DNA from: Cryptomeria japonica | Lineage: Eukaryota > Streptophyta > Pinopsida > Cupressales > Cupressaceae | NCBI RefSeq assembly: GCF_030272615.1 | Contig: NC_081411.1 | Span: 180,752,977 to 180,816,976, forward strand | Direction: 5' to 3' | DNA: 64,000 nt | In this document: positions 1-12,000 of the stretch, piece after piece | How positions within the stretch are numbered: position 1 is the first letter of the stretch | Layout: every line of letters starts with the position of its first letter | Translations under genes and position numbers: made by a program | The notes under the pieces: model-generated | The model's input: the letters and a program-made list of their open reading frames with translations, nothing else | Databases searched by the model: none | Told to the model about the DNA's origin: nothing

Positions 1-3000
1 TTGATGGGGATCCTTCATGTGCCTATGCTTTGGATGTCTTCCCTACCGATGATGCTTTAGCTGAGTTTTTGGGAGCATATGACACTCTTCCTCGTTATCA
101 TCACAATAGGGGATTTCCTTATTGTTTGAACACTGAAGCCTATTTTGGAAAAGAGATTGATAATGATAAGATAGTGGAAGAATTCCCTCAGTTAAAGGAT
201 ACTCCTCAACAAAGTAATCTTCTTATAAGTGACACCATTGATGTTAAGATGGATCCTTGCAAGGAGGAAAAAGTTATTAAAATTGGGAAGTGTTTGGATG
301 AAGAGGAACAAAAACAATATGTAGATTTATTGCATGAATTCCCTGAGATCTTTGCTTGAACATATTCTGACATGCTTGGTATAGATCCTAAGATTGTTAC
401 TCATAACATTGTCTTAGTTCCCGATGATAAGCCCGTGAAACAAAAGAATCGAAAAATGAATCCTAAGGTAGCTCTGCTTATTAAGGCTGAGATTGAAAAA
501 TTATTGGAGGCTGGATTTATCCGCCCTATTGATTATTCCCCATGGATTTCAAATATTGTCGCTGTGGCTAAACCGGATAATAAGATAAGAATGTGTACTG
601 ACTTTCGAGATTTAAATAAGGCTTCTTTAAAAGATGATTTCCCTCTCCCAAACATTGACATGATAGTTGATTCTATAGCAGGACATGCTTTGCTATCCTT
701 CATGGACAGTTTTTCAGGATACAATCAAATTTTCATTAATCCTCAAGATCAATTCAAAACCGCTTTCACCACTCCTTGGGGTATGTTTTGTTGGATAATG
801 ATGCCTTTTGGACTTAAAAACACCGGCACAACTTATCAACGAGCGATGACCCTTATCTTTCATGATTATATGCATAAGATTTTAGAAGATTATGTTGATA
901 TTTCGGCAAAATCCACTCTTCGTATAGATCATATTAAGATCCTTCGTCAAATCTTTGAAAGAATTCGTAAATATCACATGCGCTTGAATCCCCAAAAATG
1001 TATTTTCAGTGTGGATAGTGGAAAACTATTAGGATTCATAGTTTCGCATCATGGGATTGAGGTGGACACTAAGAAAATAGATGCTATTGTCAACATGCCA
1101 CCTCCTAGAAATGTGTCTCAACTCAAAAGCTTACAAGGAAAGATTCAAGCTATTCGTAGGTTCGTATCCCAACTTGCGGATCATACTTTTCCTTTTACTC
1201 GACTCCTCAAAAAGGATATCACTTTTCAATGGAACGAAATTGTCAACAAGCATTTCAAGATTTAAAAGTATATTTGGCTAATCCTCCTATCCTTCAACCT
1301 GCCGAACCTTCTAAACCCTTTCTTCTTTATACAGCTACTTCCTCTCATGCTCTCGCAGCTTTATTGGTGCAACGTGATAAAGATGGTAAGGAATGTCCAG
1401 TTTATTATATAAGTCGTACCTTACTCGATTATGAGACCCGATATTCTACAATAGAAAGACAATGTTTGGCCTTGGTGTTTGCGACTTAGAAATTAAGACA
1501 TTATCTTTTAAATTCAGAAGTCCATGTCATGGTAAAGTTTGATCCTTTGAAGCATCTTTTCTCTAAAACTGATTTATCAGGATGCCTAGCTAAGTGGGTT
1601 ATGATGTTAACTGAATTTGACCTTAAATTTGTTTCACAAAGAGCAATTAAAGGGCAAGCGTTGACCGATCACTTAGCTGAGGCCCCTTCACCTTTCTCCT
1701 TCCCTAACCCTGAGTCTTTTCCTGATGACTTCATTCTTTGTACAGAGAAAGATGAAACTTGGGAGTTATACTTTGATGGCTCTAAGTGTCGTACGGGATC
1801 AGGGGCAGGTGTTGTTCTAATTTCTCCTACAAAGAAATCCATTCCCTTGTCTTATCGTCTAAATTTCCTATGTACAAATAACATTGCTGAGTATGAGGCT
1901 CTTATAGTGGGAATAAAAGCAGCCTTAGCCTTGAATATAAAGCACATACATATTTATGGAGATTCGCAATTGATTATAAGACAAGTAATAGGATTGTATC
2001 AAACAAAACAAGACAAATTATCACAATATAAAGACCTTTCTATCTCTTTGTTACAAAAATTTGATTCTTATACCATGGAACCTATTCCTTGAAAAGATAA
2101 TCGACATGCTGATGCAATGGCATGTGTGGCTTCTCTTTTATCTTTAGAGGACCCTATGGTTGATCTTAAATTTGTTTTGCACAACCTTATTTCTCCAGCT
2201 ATTGTAGACGATTCTAGCTTGGTGACATGTTGTGACTTTATAGACTCAGATGAATGGTATTCGCATATCGTAAGATATTTGACCGATGGTACCTTTCCTG
2301 ATTCCGCCAATAGGAACACTAGGGCTAGAATCCGCAAGCTGTCTGCTAGATATATCATTCTTTCTAATGTTCTTTACCGAAGGGGTTATAACGGTCTTCT
2401 CCTTCGCTGTCTTAACAAATCAGAAATCCTCGTTGCTCTTGAAGAGGCACATTTAGGTGCCTATGGGGGGCATTTTGGAGGCAAATCCTTAGTTCAAAGA
2501 TTGCTTCGTATGGGATACTATTAGCAAACTATGCAGAAGGATTCTTTTTCATTTATTAAGAAATGTCATCAATGTCAACAACACGATAATCTGATTCATG
2601 CTCCTACCCAAGAACTTCATTCTCAAGTAGCTTCTTGGCCTTTCTCCGCATGGGGGTTGGATCTCATCGGTAAAATCTCTCCTCCTTCATCTCAAGGACA
2701 CACCTTCATTATAACCGCAACAGATTACTTTACAAAGTGGGTAGAAGTTGTTCCCCTTCGTTCTACTACTACTGAAGTGATCTGTCAATTTCTTCTAGAA
2801 AACATCATTTCTCGATTCGGGATACCTTCCACTATAATCTCAGATAATGGGACATCATTTAAGAACAAGGACGTGAAGAAATTCCTCAAGAAATATCATA
2901 TCAAACATCGATTTTCTACACCATACTATCCTCAATCAAATGGTCAAGCTGAATCATCCAATAAAATAATTGAATAGATTCTTTGCAAAACTGTGAATAA

Positions 3001-3514
3001 GCATGGTAAGGATTGGAGTACTCAGCTAATCTATGCTCTTTGGGCCTACCGAACGAGTGTATGAATTGCTACAGGAACTACTCCTTATAACCTTGTTTAT
3101 GGTGCTGATGCTATTATGCCTTTAGAGTTAGAGATTCCATCACTTAGAGTTTCTCTCAAGGGTATAGTAGATGATGACTCTTATAGAGAACAAAGACTTC
3201 AACAGCTTGAGATGCTTGATGAATAGCGTATAAATTCTCTTGAGCATATTCAAGCGTATCACAAAACTCTACAACAAAGCTATAATGATAAGGTTATTCA
3301 ACGTTCCTTCTTAGTAGGTGACTTAGTTCTCTATGAGAATCAACGCAATGTGAATGCCTTACCTGCAGAGAAGGGAAAATTTAGTCCTAATTGGCTTGGA
3401 CCATATATCGTTATTGAAGATTATGGATCGGGTGCTTACAAAATAGCAGATGTAGATGGTACGCCTCTTAAAGAACCTATAAATGCTATGCACTTGTGTA
3501 GATACTATGCTTAA
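1..3514 (+). pseudogene. Ty3/gypsy (Tat-type) pol, 5' end off window
   Basis: Decayed polyprotein of gypsy-1, already open at the window edge. Domains in order: linker; reverse transcriptase about 480-1010 (FIRPIDYSPW, MPFGLKN); RNase H about 1290-1500; a second, archaeal-type RNase H about 1755-2100 (YFDGS, TNNIAEYEAL, GDSQLI); integrase about 2530-3060 with a CHQC zinc motif, SDNG and YYPQSNGQAE. The tandem RNase H arrangement is typical of the Tat/Ogre branch. The frame changes near 1239 through loss of one base. In-frame stops fall at 357 (TGA), 1487 (TAG), 2090 (TGA), 2522 (TAG), 2976 (TAG), 3062 (TGA) and 3224 (TAG). The natural stop is TAA at 3512. The RT active site is damaged: YVDD reads YVDI. 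It cannot encode a working polyprotein. Confidence 0.93.
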
Positions 3515-4032
3515 TTTATCATTCCTTACCTTTCATTTCATCTATCTTCTTTTCAATTCTTCAACATTGGGTAATATGTTAGTATATCCTGATTAGAGCA
3601 AATAGAATTAAATGATATTGTGTTTAATCTATATTGCTTCATTCTTGACAAGTGTGTTTCTTCACTTTATAGTTTGTCTTGAATTCATTTATGTAAATTG
3701 TAAAAGATTTACATTTCCATTATGCTAGCATATTATACAATGTCTTTATGTGTTAAGTGGAATCGTATCATGTTGTGTTTAAGATTAAAATTAAATCACA
3801 TTAGTTATATGATTCTTAGACTTAATGCATATTTCTTCCCTATCATCAATGTAGTACTTGATTAAATATTTAAGTCACACATGTATCAATTTAATCATGG
3901 AGCATTGAGAAATCAATCACATGGAAATTAAATTCAGAACATACATGTACATCTACCAAAGGTATTAACTTTAACCAAAATATACATGGTTTTAGGCATT
4001 AAAGATAACACATTTGAGACAAGGAGAAGCAA

Positions 4033-4069
<37 letters not shown>

Positions 4070-4137
4070 GATCAGGTTTTCATATACAAAAATAGGTCAC
4101 TATACATCCAAAATGTGACCTATCCTACATCATGAGA
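3515..4137. other. Spacer between pol and antisense gene, with (TA)n
   Basis: No coding potential seen. AT-rich DNA between the end of gypsy-1 pol and the stop codon of the antisense gene, so the two genes converge here. It holds a TA dinucleotide microsatellite at about 4033-4066. Confidence 0.7.
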
Positions 4138-4538
4138 TCATCTCCTATCCCTAGGGCTAGTGGCTGGAGAGTGACGACTAGACGCTTCCTCCTGATCTGG
4201 CCGTGAAGGTGGACCCATAGGTGTATAGCGTGATATAGACCGTGAATGACTCTGAGAGGAACTCCTATGATCCCTATCAATAAGGATGGCACGATACGAG
4301 GAAGCCTCGGCCTGAGCTGCTGCTAGATCTCGTTGTGCCCGCTAAAGGTTCTCTGATAGAACTCTCTCTCTCTCCCTCCATATGTCCACCTGTACTCGAA
4401 ATGGGGAAAACAAGTCCTCATGCCGACCCGCGTTCCCCTAAGGCCTATAAGCAATCTGTGAGGAACTAGGGATCTGTGCCATCATGGAAATATCTATCAC
4501 TGCTTGCTGAATCAAGGAACGCCACTCCTGTACATTAG

Positions 4539-4619
4539 CTGTAGCAGTAGAATAGATTTTTGTGTTAGTACCATTCTATATCATCAAAGCATTAATCAAT
4601 CAATTTAAACTTACTATAC
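4539..4619 (-). other. Short intron near the 3' end of the PMD gene
   Basis: An 81 bp intron on the minus strand, CCAG|GTATAGTAAG to CTACTGCTACAG. It splits one alanine codon (G|CT). Removing it joins the acidic region to the Ser/Arg-rich last exon in the same frame. Confidence 0.7.
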
Positions 4620-6267
4620 CTGGATCTCCCTCACGCTAGTAGGGATCGTGATATGGTAGCATCTATGACTAGGAACTACTAGGCTCCCTATGCTCAAATA
4701 ATCTGTGCATGATGGGTGTAGGCTGGCCCGTACTAGAAACAGGTCTTCGTATCACCTCATGTTCCCCCTTTTGGGGAATATGAGGAGGATCCAAGGCTAT
4801 GGTATCATCTCCTGAATGGTGGGGAGTTGCATCTGACTCCTCCTCATCATCTCTATCCTCCTCCTCCTCGTCATCTTCATCCTCGTCTACATCCTCACCT
4901 GCATCCTCATTCTCCTCATCTCTATCCGTGTCATCCTCCTCTCCCTCCCCCTCCTCCTCGGCACTAGGCTGATCTCCTATGGGTGGATCAGGATCTCCTG
5001 CCTCCTCATGACCCTCTCCCTCCTCTGGCTCCTCCAATCTGGATCCCTGATCCTCATCTCGGTCTCCATGTCTCCATGGGCTTGGATGGCCTGTCGGGTA
5101 ATCTGGTGGAAAGATAGGCCCTGGGTATGACCTCACAAACCATGAGAGATACCTGCGCTGTGCCCCAGGCTCTGCGGAGTAATCAATGACCACATCCTAA
5201 TTGGATCCCTCTATATCTATAGTCTTGATGTCATCTATCGTAGGTCTCGCCACTGCTCTGGGTCTGGGAAGGACCCGTGAGTGTCGAGTATAGATGAGTA
5301 CATCGGCTGGAACACACTGCTCTAGCCCAAACTGCCTCTGTACTCGGTCAAAGTAGAATGGGACTATGATATGTGAGTATCATCCCTGCAGTAGGCGGTT
5401 CCTCTGTAAGCATGCTAGCTGCCTCTCCATCCCATCCCATTTGTGCATCCGTAAATAGGGTCTCCATACTATCACCTCGGCTGTCAATCTATCAAATATC
5501 ACTCTCCAATATAGCAGATCCCCAAACCTCCACTCGTTGGTAAGTGGATAAGCAAACACCCTAGGTCGCTCGCTAGCTGTACTCAACGAATAGCCGACAG
5601 GCCTAGTGCATGTGAAGTGCTCAAATATCCACACCTGCAAAAGTGTGCATGTCATCAAGCTGCAACTCTGTCCAAAAACATACTCCTCAAGTTTGTGATA
5701 GAGATGTGCAAGCATACTCTGACCCCAAGCATATACTCTCCTATGTCTCTCCATAGCTCTGATGCACCATGTGAGACCCCCATGCATGTGCGTACCTCTC
5801 CCATTAGGGCAGACAGCTAGTGCGATGATGGCAATCATAAGACATCTCACAAGGGGCACCTCTCCTATAGGATGTAAGAGCCAGCTGACCATGATTTGAC
5901 CTCTCATCTCACTTGGCATGACTCTCCCTATGCAGTATACCTGCTCCCTCTGATGGTCCTCCGCTAACCAATCGATTGCGTATGTCACAGTAGCTCCTCT
6001 GATAGGTAGGCGAAGTATGTGGTACACATCTTCAAGTGTAACCGTCATCTCTCCTACTGGAAGATGGAATGTACATGTGTCAGGATCCCATTGCTCCATA
6101 AGTGCCATCAGCATCGCAGGATGAAATCAAATGGCCAACATGAGGATCGCACACCATAAACCCATGATCGACAATGTATCCCTCTCTGCCTAAGTCAGTC
6201 GAGGAATCTGATCTCGTAGACTGCGAAGAATCTGCCCCGCAGTATGCTCTCTCATGTATGGGAGACC

Positions 6268-6624
6268 CTGCAATGCAAAAACATCCATATAATCACTACT
6301 CAATCATCAAAATCATCTAAGTAAACTGTCGAACATCGTATGCTAACCCTGACATCCCTCGCCAAGTCCTGATTGGGACCATGGCACCCTGAGAAGACCA
6401 TGGCGCCCTATCAGCGACCATGGCACCCTGAGGGGACCATGGCGCCCCATAGGGACCATGGCGCCCCACAAGGACCATGGTGCCTTGAAAGGACCATGGC
6501 GCCCCATAGGAACCATGGTGCCCTGGGTGGGACCTAGGGTCAGATTCCAGGGCCCCCAAACGATCACAGTAAGTCAAAGTCAACAGAAATGCAAAAAGTC
6601 AAAGCCAAAGTTCAGTCAACTCAC
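6268..6624 (-). other. Intron of the antisense PMD gene
   Basis: On the minus strand the donor is GATGAG|GTGAGT at 6624 and the acceptor is TTTTTGCATTGCAG ending at 6268. Both flanking exons are in phase 0. The intron contains the GC-rich tandem array at 6377-6535. Minus-strand ORFs reading through that array are intron artefacts. Confidence 0.7.
6377..6535. repeat. Eight-unit GC-rich tandem repeat (GACCATGGCGCC type)
   Basis: About eight imperfect units of 18-21 bp, each with the core CCATGGCGCC or CCATGGCACC, which contains the palindromes CCATGG and GGCGCC. It stands out from AT-rich surroundings and lies inside the intron of the antisense gene. Confidence 0.85.
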
Positions 6625-6730
6625 CTCATCCAGTGGTTCATCATCGATCACGGCCTATCGCATGATCTCAATCCTCATGGGACGCTCCGATCATCATGAA
6701 GGCATGATGATAGCTATGTGGGCTCTGCTG

Positions 6731-7265
6731 CAATGAACAATACTCAGAAATAAACAAAGTGACAAATGCAATTGTCACTTTCAAGGTATATATTTTCATT
6801 CCTGTATTTTCAAAACCCTAATTTTCCTCTATCACTCATTTCATCATAACTTGAGTTTGGTAGATGCGATTTCCAAACCGTTTGTTGTGTAGGAATTGTA
6901 TTTTCGTTCCCCTACTCCTGGGATGTTCGAAAACGTGCTCTAATGAAGCCTCTTCAATGAACATCTCTCATCAATAATCTCTCACACAATTTATCGTAAG
7001 TAAACATGCTATCCTATTTCACCTCCCTAATAAGAAAGCCGAAACAGGGGGGCATATAGCTACTCGCAAATTTCATCACTTTCCTTAGTAAGCATTAGGT
7101 GATTTTGTGATCTAATGTGCGTTTTGTAGGGTGTGGTTCCTAACTGTGTATTGCAGATACCGCTGGGGGCTTCGTTCGACAGACTTATGGATATATCCTT
7201 TTTCAAATGATGTTTACTTTCCTGTACTTTAGCTTGCATATGCACGTAGTACTCATATGACCACT
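6731..7265. other. Leader side of the antisense gene, no gene seen
   Basis: Noncoding DNA between the antisense PMD gene and the polypurine tract of gypsy-1. By position it would hold the promoter and 5' end of the antisense gene, but I see no clear TATA box or start codon. Confidence 0.4.
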
Positions 7266-7280
7266 AAAGTGGGGGCTAAA
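7266..7280 (+). other. Polypurine tract of gypsy-1
   Basis: AAAGTGGGGGCTAAA directly abuts TGTAGCATCG, the expected arrangement of plus-strand priming site and 3' LTR start. Confidence 0.75.
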
Positions 7281-8232
7281 TGTAGCATCGTAAATTGTAT
7301 GCACTTGCTAGGGTGCTACAATTTCACACCTAGTTTAGCACCTGCCTTGGTGCATTTTGCATTTTGCATTACATTTCCCCCTTAGCACTTAATCAATGAA
7401 ACTAATTAGGTCTAAGGTTCTATTTCATCATTTTCCACATCATAAAGTTGGGCCCTTTCGTTAAAGCGTGCCCTTTTCATTTTATTCCTCTAATACATCA
7501 TTCAATCAAAAACCCTAATTAAGTCCTATTTTGAACTTGGGGGCTTGATTTCGGGGGTCAAAACATCTTGAAGTCACCTGTAACTTCGGGATTCTCTCTA
7601 AAATCATCATATCCGACGGCCCTGAAAATTTGGTGAAAAGTTGTCAGGACTGTGGCGCCCGGAGTGCACATGGTCCTGGACATTTTGCTCAAAATTTTAG
7701 GAGCACAATCCAATCATAAAATAAAGATTAACCCCAAGAAATTGGTGAGAGATTCAATCTCTAGGTCGGCCAAAAGTTGAAATTACGACCTAGGGTTTCA
7801 TATATAAGAGCTCTCTTTCTTCATTTAAATGGATCCGGATTTTTGATTTCAGGACCTCATATGCAGCAAAAGAGCAGATCTTTGAAGACTTCAACCAACA
7901 CTCAACATCCATCCATCAAGCATTCATCAATTTCATTCATTCATTTAGGGCTTTTGAAGGCATTGAAGAGAAATAAGGGATCACTGACTGAAGATTGGCT
8001 TGTACCCCTCCCTTGGGGTTGGGTATGATTTCATGTTGTTTCCATGTCTTTGCATAAGCTTCAATATATCATTTATTCATGCTTTAGATCACTTTGCATC
8101 TTGATTTAGAGCATTTACATTATCATTTACAAGCAATTAGGGTTTACTTTCTAGGTTGCTCTAGTTTGCTTACTTGCATTTTAGGATCTTGCACACACAC
8201 AAGGTCTGCATACACAATACTTTTACAATACA
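7281..8232 (+). repeat. LTR of gypsy-1 (right edge provisional)
   Basis: Starts TGTAGCATCG after the polypurine tract. A TATA element (TATATAAG) lies at 7800-7807. The right edge is set at TACAATACA near 8232 only because it ends in CA. No second copy is in the window, so length and boundary are unproven. Confidence 0.5.
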
Positions 8233-9007
8233 ACTTGGCTATTCGTGGAGGTGGAAATCACCGAAGTGGGGGTTTGACTAAGGCAAAACCCTATATAGCC
8301 ACCCACCACACCTTTTTCAGATATTATTACAGATTTCGAGATTCGGATGATGCCGCAAGTTGTAGATCTGACGGAAGCAGAGTGAGACAAACCTTCCCAC
8401 CAAGTTGCAGAGCAAAAGACTAGGACAGGGGAGTGGGGCACCCTAGTCCTGCTAGGACAGGGGCGTTGGGCGCCTTGGTCCCTAGGACAGAGGTGCTGGG
8501 CACCCTGGTCTTCCTGATAGACAGCAATTTTTGACATTTCTGGCAGCTTTTCGGAGTGCAAAACAGCAGTTTCAGGAGCAGTTTCCGGGATAGTATCAGG
8601 ACAGTGGCGCCTGTGCCCCCGTCTCAAACATTTTCACTCAGTTTTTGACTCTGAGTATGCATCTGCATTCTTGTTTTGTCCTTGTGTTTACAGCTTTTTC
8701 ATTGTTTAATCTCAATTCTACAATCTTGTTATTAGTTTATACTTGCATTTTGGGGTTAGGATTTGAACTTGCATCATTTTATCTTTCAATTACAACAAAG
8801 GAATAGAAATCCTAATAGGTAGCCCATGGCTCTCTCTTTCACAAAAAGAAGTAGCCAATTGTGTGATACCTCTAGGCTCTTTCATATTCCGTAATGTGTG
8901 TCAAAAGGTAGGATTAGGGCATGTTAACCTAGTCTCTCTTTTTCCCCTACACACCACTTTCTCCTAAATCCTATGGAAAACCATCAAACTCTAAACAACA
9001 ACCAATT
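8233..9007. other. Leader-like noncoding stretch with GGAC/GGTCC repeat
   Basis: No ORF supported. Contains three imperfect units of about 31 bp at 8421-8512 with the pattern CTAGGACAGG...GGCGCC..GGTCC, and a related single motif near 8597. Could be the 5' leader of a gypsy element, or flanking DNA of the LTR to its left. Confidence 0.5.
8421..8512. repeat. Three-unit 31 bp repeat
   Basis: Three imperfect copies of CTAGGACAGGGG...TGGGCGCCTTGGTCC. Each unit is partly palindromic (GGAC ... GTCC) and related to the intronic array at 6377-6535. Confidence 0.75.
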
Positions 9008-12000
9008 GTGAAACATCTTCCAATATTTGATGGAGCATTTGTTAGTGCTGGAATCTTATCAGAGGAAAGAAAAGATAAAGATGTGCTACAATGGCTATAC
9101 AAAGATGAAGAAGTCCAACAAAAGATCAACAATGTCAGCATACCTACAAAAAAGTATGGAAAAGGATTCAACATTCTCAGAAAAATGGGATACACTAGAA
9201 CAGGTCCTATAGGGAAAAGAAAAGAAGGTATCTCAAAACCTATCCAACCTCATACTCAGCATGCTATAGACAAATTAGGCTTAGGATATGGACAACTTAC
9301 TCTACCAAAAGACACATCTTTTAACAAACAACAAGACAAATGTGAAAATAGACAAGAACAACTGGCAATTGAAAGAGAAGAAACATCAACTAAGAAACAA
9401 GCACAAGAAAACATGAAATGGGAAAAGAAGCAAGCTTCAAATCAACATGAAAAACAAACTAAAAGCACCTCCCACGCAACCTTAAATCTCAATCAAAACA
9501 AGCATGAACCTGGTACTAATCAAGGAGAACTCATAGCAAGGTTGACGTAATTCAATCTCAGTCCCGAAGAGGTTGAATATGAAAGAAGAAAAGATATAAC
9601 AAGAGAAGATGAAGAAACAAATCAAACACTATATGAACAAATTTGTAGATTGTAGGCTACAAGTGAGACAAATTCTAATGAATGGGAATGGGATTCCTAT
9701 CACTCTGAAGAATCATTTGAATAAAATTTCTTTGAAGATGTAGGAGTCGATGTAGTTCACACGTATGTAGGGCAAACGTTAGGAACTAGTTTACTTGAAT
9801 TAGAATCACATTCGGTTGACTTGGACTTAATCGAGGATGATTAGGAGCTACTTGTCCAAGGTCATTTTGATGATAATATCATTCTATACATTGACATACA
9901 TATCAAAAACTTTGATACATCCATCATGACCCTTGATACTATCGAAACATCTCAACTTGAGGACCCCTTACCTGTAATCCACCCTGAACTTATTGATTGG
10001 GAAAATGAAGAACATACTGCCATTGATACCTTTCCAAATGACCATGTCATATCCGTATATCTTAATGCAATCGAACCCATAACAACTTTCACCAAGAATT
10101 TCAGCAACGCATCTTATAGTCAAGTGGGTGCCAAATCTCCTAGTCGCAAAAAGGAAAACTAAGAAAACAATATCAGGTCTAACGTTGAAAACCATTTCTT
10201 GGAAACATTAAATTAGGAAAAAGTAAAAAAGAAAGGACACATCTAACAATGAAAACCTCCTTGAAGCACTGGAAGATGGGATATTTGACACTTTACCTAC
10301 ACACTATCAAGAAAGGTCATCTATTTTGATCAAACCAACAGAGGCAGTTAACATTGGGACAATAGAGCAACCAAAGATCCTACATCCAACAACTTCTCTA
10401 TCAGAAGAAGAAATGCAACAATATATAGAATTCTTCAAGCAACGGAAAATCAATTTCGCTTGGTCATATGTAGACATATTGAGGTTAGATCAAGAGCTTA
10501 TTATGCATCACTTAAATGTTCATTCAGGAGCCAAACCAGTTAAACAAAAATTAAGGAAAATGCATTGGCATATTTCTCTTCTAGTCAAAGCATAATTAAA
10601 TAAATTATTGGATGTTGGATTCATCAGACCTATAGCTTATCCTCAATGGGTATCCAACATCGTTCTTGTTTCCAAACTAGATAAAAGTATCAAAATATGC
10701 ACAGACTTAAGAGATCTTAATAATGCATGTCCAAAGGATGACTTTCCTTTGCCTAAAATTGACATCATTGTAGATTTAACTGCCGGACACTCCATGTTCT
10801 CTCTAATGGACGGTTTCTTCAGATGCAATCAGATTAAAATAGCACCCGAAGATCAAGAAAAGATGGCTTTCACATACGCGTGGGGTACTTTTTGTTGGAA
10901 CGTCATGTCTTTTGGACTAAAAAATGCAAGTGCTACATATCAAAGAGTTATGACAACAATATTCCATGACATGATGCATACATTCATGGAAGATTATGTG
11001 GATGACATCTTGGTAAAATCATACAATAGAGAATACCATATAGGAATAATAGAAAAGATCTTTGACAAGTTAGAACAGTATAAGCTACAACTCAATCCTA
11101 AGAAATGTGCCTTTGGTGTCACTTCAGGCAAGCTATTGGGATACATTATTTCATCTAGAGGTATGAAGTAGATCCATCTCAGGTCAAAGAAATCATGGAA
11201 ATGGCATCTCCCAGGAATATAAGTCAACTAAGATCACTCCAAGGAAGACTGCAGTCAATTAGAAGATTTGTTGCTCAATTGGCAGATAAATGTCAACCAT
11301 TTACTCATATGTTACACAAAAATGTTCATTTCAAGTGGGACCATCAATGCGAGGATGCATTCAACGAGATCAAGGAATATCTCATGCAACCACCCATGCT
11401 AATGTCGCCAATTCCTGGAAAGCCATTATTACTCTATGTATCGACCACTGAAGTATCATTAGGGGTTCTTCTTGCACAACAGGATAATGAAGAAAAAGAA
11501 CGTGCCATCTACTACATTAGCAGAACACTAGTGGGATACAATCTCAACTATTCACCAATAGAAAAAGCATGCTTAGCAGTATTTTTTGTTTCTCAAAAAT
11601 TAAGACACTATCTACTATCTCACTCCATCAAGTTGATAGCTAAAATCGATCCATTGAAGTATTTACTTAGCAAGGCAACATTAATAGGAAGATTGGGAAA
11701 ATGGGTCATGATCCTAAGTGAGTTTGATATTGAGTATGTAGACAAGAAAACTATAAAAGGACAAGTCATTGCAGACCAGCTAGCCGAGGCACCACTTTAG
11801 GATAATCGTCCTTTGCAGATTGAATTTCTCGTTGTTGATATCCTAACAGTCACCACAAAAACATGGCAATTATACTTTGATGGTTCATATACACAACATG
11901 GATTAGGAGCAAGTATTCTATTCATCACACCACAAGGTCATATAATTCCAAAAGCATACAAATTAAGCTTTCCATGCACCAACAATACAACAGAATATGA

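Larger units (their letters stand above)
4138..6657 (-). pseudogene. Antisense plant mobile domain (PMD) gene carried by gypsy-1
   Basis: Spliced minus-strand gene between pol and the 3' LTR. Exons as read: upstream piece ending at 6625 (N-terminus uncertain), 6267-4620, and 4538-4138 (stop TGA 4140-4138). Introns 6624-6268 (GTGAGT...TTGCAG) and 4619-4539 (GTATAG...CTACAG) have good borders and keep one codon lattice. The N-terminal half matches the plant mobile domain (aminotransferase-like, MAIN/MAIL family): GLPYMREHTAGQ, TVTLEDVYHILRLPIRG, then a tryptophan-rich region. A Glu/Asp-rich stretch follows (about 5050-4790), then a Ser/Arg-rich tail (SHSRSISRY). In-frame stops start at 6657, 6192, 6129, 5382, 5199, 4671, 4665, 4638, 4440 and 4344: eight TAG, two TGA, no frameshift in the PMD and C-terminal exons. 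PMD genes are known both as host silencing factors and as transposon cargo. The role here is unknown. The N-terminal exon is unresolved. Confidence 0.75.

Noticed and set aside
6317-6583. Minus-strand ORFs with repeated GAPWS/GAMV residues
   Set aside because: They read through the GC-rich tandem array, which lies in an intron of the antisense gene. The repeats are a DNA feature, not a protein.
8236-8255. TGGCTATTCGTGGAGG as a gypsy primer-binding site after the LTR
   Set aside because: Position fits a primer site, but I cannot match it to a tRNA 3' end and the LTR edge is itself uncertain.
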